From contig CAIOHJ010000125.1 of assembly GCA_903858085.1 (NCBI GenBank), forward strand, positions 1 to 46,850: DNA of 46,850 nt, read 5' to 3'. The stretch is from an uncultured Chloroflexota bacterium. Its GTDB lineage: Bacteria > Chloroflexota > Anaerolineae > Caldilineales > Caldilineaceae. A program made the position numbers and the translations under genes. Shown here one piece after another: positions 44,794-46,850 of the stretch; position 1 is the first letter of the stretch, and every line of letters begins with the position of its first letter. Under the pieces are notes generated by a model. It saw nothing but the letters and a program-made list of their open reading frames with translations. It made no database searches and was not told the DNA's origin.

Positions 44794-46850
44794 TTATTGT
44801 ATCTCCAGGGCAGACGTCGACGTGACGGGAACGACAGGATCCAACCCTGGAATTGCCTCCAAAGAGGCAGGCGCGTTTGGCGTCATTGGAGGGGTCGGTA
44901 CAACAGACCCTGCGCCCTGCTTGGTCGACGGCTGCACGATCAGGGGCAGATACAGCCGGGCAGCTGGCAACTCTAGTAATTCAGCGGGAGGCAGGGCAGG
45001 CTCAGCCGGGTTTGCCTCGTTACCGTCGGCAGAAGCGCTCTTCGCATTGTCGGCCAAGGTGACCGCAAAAATGGCTACACTCGAGTCGCTGACCTCAGCA
45101 TTCACCACCCAGGTAATTGTCAATGTCTGACTGATGCTCGCTGCAGCATAGGTGATGTCGATCATGACGGGCACAAGGTCGCCTGCCATGTTGGTGGTAG
45201 CCACAAAGGGAGGGGCGCTGCCGTCGGACAGCGTGGCGGTCACCTGTGCCTCAGACCGATGGTAGGTAGCATAGACCTGTACGCGACGCTTCGTCGGATC
45301 GGCCGGCACAGTCACAACAAAGCCCTCACCGATGGCAGTGGGGGGGCTGCTGCCCTGCTGGTTGTGTTGCAGTCCAGCCGTAACAGAACTGGCCGAGGGG
45401 GTCGGTGTGCCATCCTGCCATTGGAAGGTGTGGGCAAAGGCGCCAAATTGCCCCAACCCGCGCAGCGGATTGCCGTTGGAGAGGGCGAGCAGGTCGCTGA
45501 TGCGGGGCAGCACCCCATTTTTGCGCTCTACCGGTGCGAGCGAAGTATCGGTTCCGATTCCCCAAAGCGCCCAGTCGACAGTCCCTGCAGCGGTGAGGTT
45601 GAGGTTGTCGGCGCTACCGTCTTCAGACAGGACACCGACAAGCGATCCAGAAATTGGAACGGTCGCGTCCACTGGATCGGAGGGCGCCAGACCAGAGCCT
45701 CTCATGCTGCCGAAGGCCGCATTCAAAACCAGGTTGCCGCCACTGCCCCCCCAGTAGCTGCCGACAAGCAGGTAATAGGTGACGCCAGCGGAAAGCTGTG
45801 CTGAAATCCAGGATTGTGTTGTCCACTCAGCATCATCGTTACAGGTGACTTCAGTGAAGCCACCGCTTGGGCGCGTGTACAAGGCGAGCACAGTATCGTA
45901 GTCGCTGCCGAAAGTATTGGCCGTGAGGGTGCCACTCACTGCTGGCGTGAAGCGATACCATATCGTCGCGCCGACTCTTCCGACGCAAGTACCAGGATCA
46001 TCGTCAGCTTGGGTTGCACTGCTGGTGTTGCGGCTGTCAGAGAAGGGCAATGGTATTGCAGGCGCATTGTTAAAATCATCTGCTGAAATGTCTGCCACTG
46101 TGATCACCACCGTATCCACGCTGCTGGCCAGACCACGGCTGTCGGTCACGGTCAGGCGGAAGGTCAGCACAGTCGGGGCCGCCGGGGCCGTGAAAGTGGG
46201 CGCCTGGGTATTCGCTCCGCTCAAACTCACCGTCGTTCCCCCGCTCTGCGTCCAGAGGTACGTCAGCGGCAGATGGCCGTCAGGGTCGGAGGAGCCACCG
46301 CCGTTCAGCGTGAACCGCTGGTTGACAAAGCCAGACTGGTCTGCGCCCGCATTCGCCACCGGCGGCTGGTTGGTCACCGTCACCTGGGTGCTGACTGTCA
46401 TCTGGCTGACGCTGTTGGTGGCCGTCACCGTTGCTACGTAGCCGCCCGCGCTGGCGTAGGTGCGGCTGGCGTTCGCCCCGCTGCCAGTCGTGCCATCGCC
46501 GAAGGCCCAGGCATAGCTCACATTGCTGCCCGCCGTCACGGTGGCGGTGAAGGCAGTCGCGCTGCTCAGCCGCGTCGGCCCGCTGTTGGCAGCAGCCAGG
46601 CCCGTGATCGCCCGGTCGATGACTGTGACCAGCGTGCTGGCGGTCACCTGGCTGACGCTGTTGGTGGCGGTCACTGTCGCTGTGTAATTTCCTACGCTGG
46701 TGTAGGTGCGAGTGGGATTGGCCCCGCTGCCAGTCATGCCGTCGCCGAAGGCCCAGGCGTAGATCACGTTGCTACCTTCCAGAAGGGTGGCGGTGAAGGC
46801 AGTCGCACTGCTCAGCCGCGTCGGCCCGCTGTTGACAGCAGCCAGGCCCG
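44794..46850 (-). CDS. PKD-repeat exported/surface protein (5' end outside window)
   Basis: The frame is open through the right edge, so the N-terminus and signal peptide are missing; about 685 residues are visible. Two tandem PKD modules (YAWAFGDG(M/T)TGSGAN, ...YTATVTATNSV) are followed by a related Ig-like domain (NQPPVANAGADQSG, LTVTDSRGLASSVDTVVITVA). A jelly-roll or PPC-like domain (IWYRFTPAVSGTLTANTFGSDYDTVLALYT) and a further beta-domain come next. The C-terminus (LPAARLYLPLIVQP, then Pro/Thr-rich) has the anchoring-tail style seen in Chloroflexota exoproteins. Function is probably adhesion or carbohydrate binding; no catalytic domain is seen in this part. It ends next to the shared terminator. 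Confidence 0.85.
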   Translation of the reverse strand, partial: GLAAVNSGPTRLSSATAFTATLLEGSNVIYAWAFGDGMTGSGANPTRTYTSVGNYTATVTATNSVSQVTASTLVTVIDRAITGLAAANSGPTRLSSATAFTATVTAGSNVSYAWAFGDGTTGSGANASRTYASAGGYVATVTATNSVSQMTVSTQVTVTNQPPVANAGADQSGFVNQRFTLNGGGSSDPDGHLPLTYLWTQSGGTTVSLSGANTQAPTFTAPAAPTVLTFRLTVTDSRGLASSVDTVVITVADISADDFNNAPAIPLPFSDSRNTSSATQADDDPGTCVGRVGATIWYRFTPAVSGTLTANTFGSDYDTVLALYTRPSGGFTEVTCNDDAEWTTQSWISAQLSAGVTYYLLVGSYWGGSGGNLVLNAAFGSMRGSGLAPSDPVDATVPISGSLVGVLSEDGSADNLNLTAAGTVDWALWGIGTDTSLAPVERKNGVLPRISDLLALSNGNPLRGLGQFGAFAHTFQWQDGTPTPSASSVTAGLQHNQQGSSPPTAIGEGFVVTVPADPTKRRVQVYATYHRSEAQVTATLSDGSAPPFVATTNMAGDLVPVMIDITYAAASISQTLTITWVVNAEVSDSSVAIFAVTLADNAKSASADGNEANPAEPALPPAELLELPAARLYLPLIVQPSTKQGAGSVVPTPPMTPNAPASLEAIPGLDPVVPVTSTSALEIQ
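46555..46850. repeat. 246-bp tandem repeat of PKD modules
   Basis: The stretch beginning AGTCGC(A/G)CTGCTCAGCC recurs at 46555 and 46801, a period of 246 bp (82 residues), with very few differences. A further copy may lie beyond the window edge. Confidence 0.8.

Overview
The window is GC-rich, densely coded bacterial DNA that looks like Chloroflexota (Caldilineae/Anaerolineae type). This is inferred from the mix of two-component-propeller receptors, interleukin-like (ILEI) domain membrane proteins, PKD-repeat surface proteins ending in a proline-rich segment with a 'YLPLI' motif, family-39 glycosyltransferases and secDF. No rRNA, tRNA, CRISPR array or prophage was recognised. One mobile-element relic (a REP-associated Y1 transposase) is present near 43.1 kb.

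Layout. (a) 1-7.3 kb, minus strand: a complete dipeptide/oligopeptide ABC importer operon (lipoprotein, two permeases, two ATPases) whose last gene is translationally coupled to a pentapeptide-repeat membrane protein cut by the window edge. (b) 7.5-12.8 kb, minus: a glycolytic block with a class II aldolase-like protein, a PPi-type phosphofructokinase and a fused two-domain phosphofructokinase whose C-terminal half has lost its catalytic residues, as in eukaryotic PFK-1. (c) 12.9-18.8 kb, plus: an MBL-fold hydrolase, a TPR membrane protein, a large polytopic protein ending in an ILEI domain, and a Gfo/Idh/MocA dehydrogenase, followed by a small convergent LysM protein. (d) 19.4-24.4 kb, plus: a two-gene unit behind a near-consensus promoter. 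The first gene is a receptor with an outer beta-propeller and Y_Y_Y domain joined through one membrane helix to a STAND-type P-loop NTPase. The second is a stand-alone STAND-type NTPase. This is the best candidate for an undescribed system. (e) 24.4-27.0 kb, plus: palindromes and a dispersed repeat, then an aminotransferase and a family-2 glycosyltransferase. A strong intrinsic terminator sits between the aminotransferase promoter and its start codon. (f) 27.0-33.9 kb, minus: probable operon rluB-cmk-E1alpha-E1beta-ABC ATPase-GT39. (g) 34.0-36.4 kb, minus: secD-secF with a textbook terminator, divergent from a glutamate dehydrogenase gene through overlapping promoters. (h) 38-42.7 kb: a possibly leaderless flippase-like gene, then a convergent kinase / TauE exporter / enolase-superfamily cluster suited to sugar or sugar-acid use. 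(i) 42.7-46.85 kb: transposase relic with repeats, a GT1 glycosyltransferase, a bidirectional terminator, and a PKD-repeat exported protein cut by the right edge.

A theme of the window is in-frame tandem duplication: 45-bp units in a permease loop, 15-bp units in the RluB tail, a 246-bp PKD module, and a 17-bp duplication across the start of E1alpha that moves the best-spaced start codon out of frame. All functions are read from sequence motifs only; no database search was possible.
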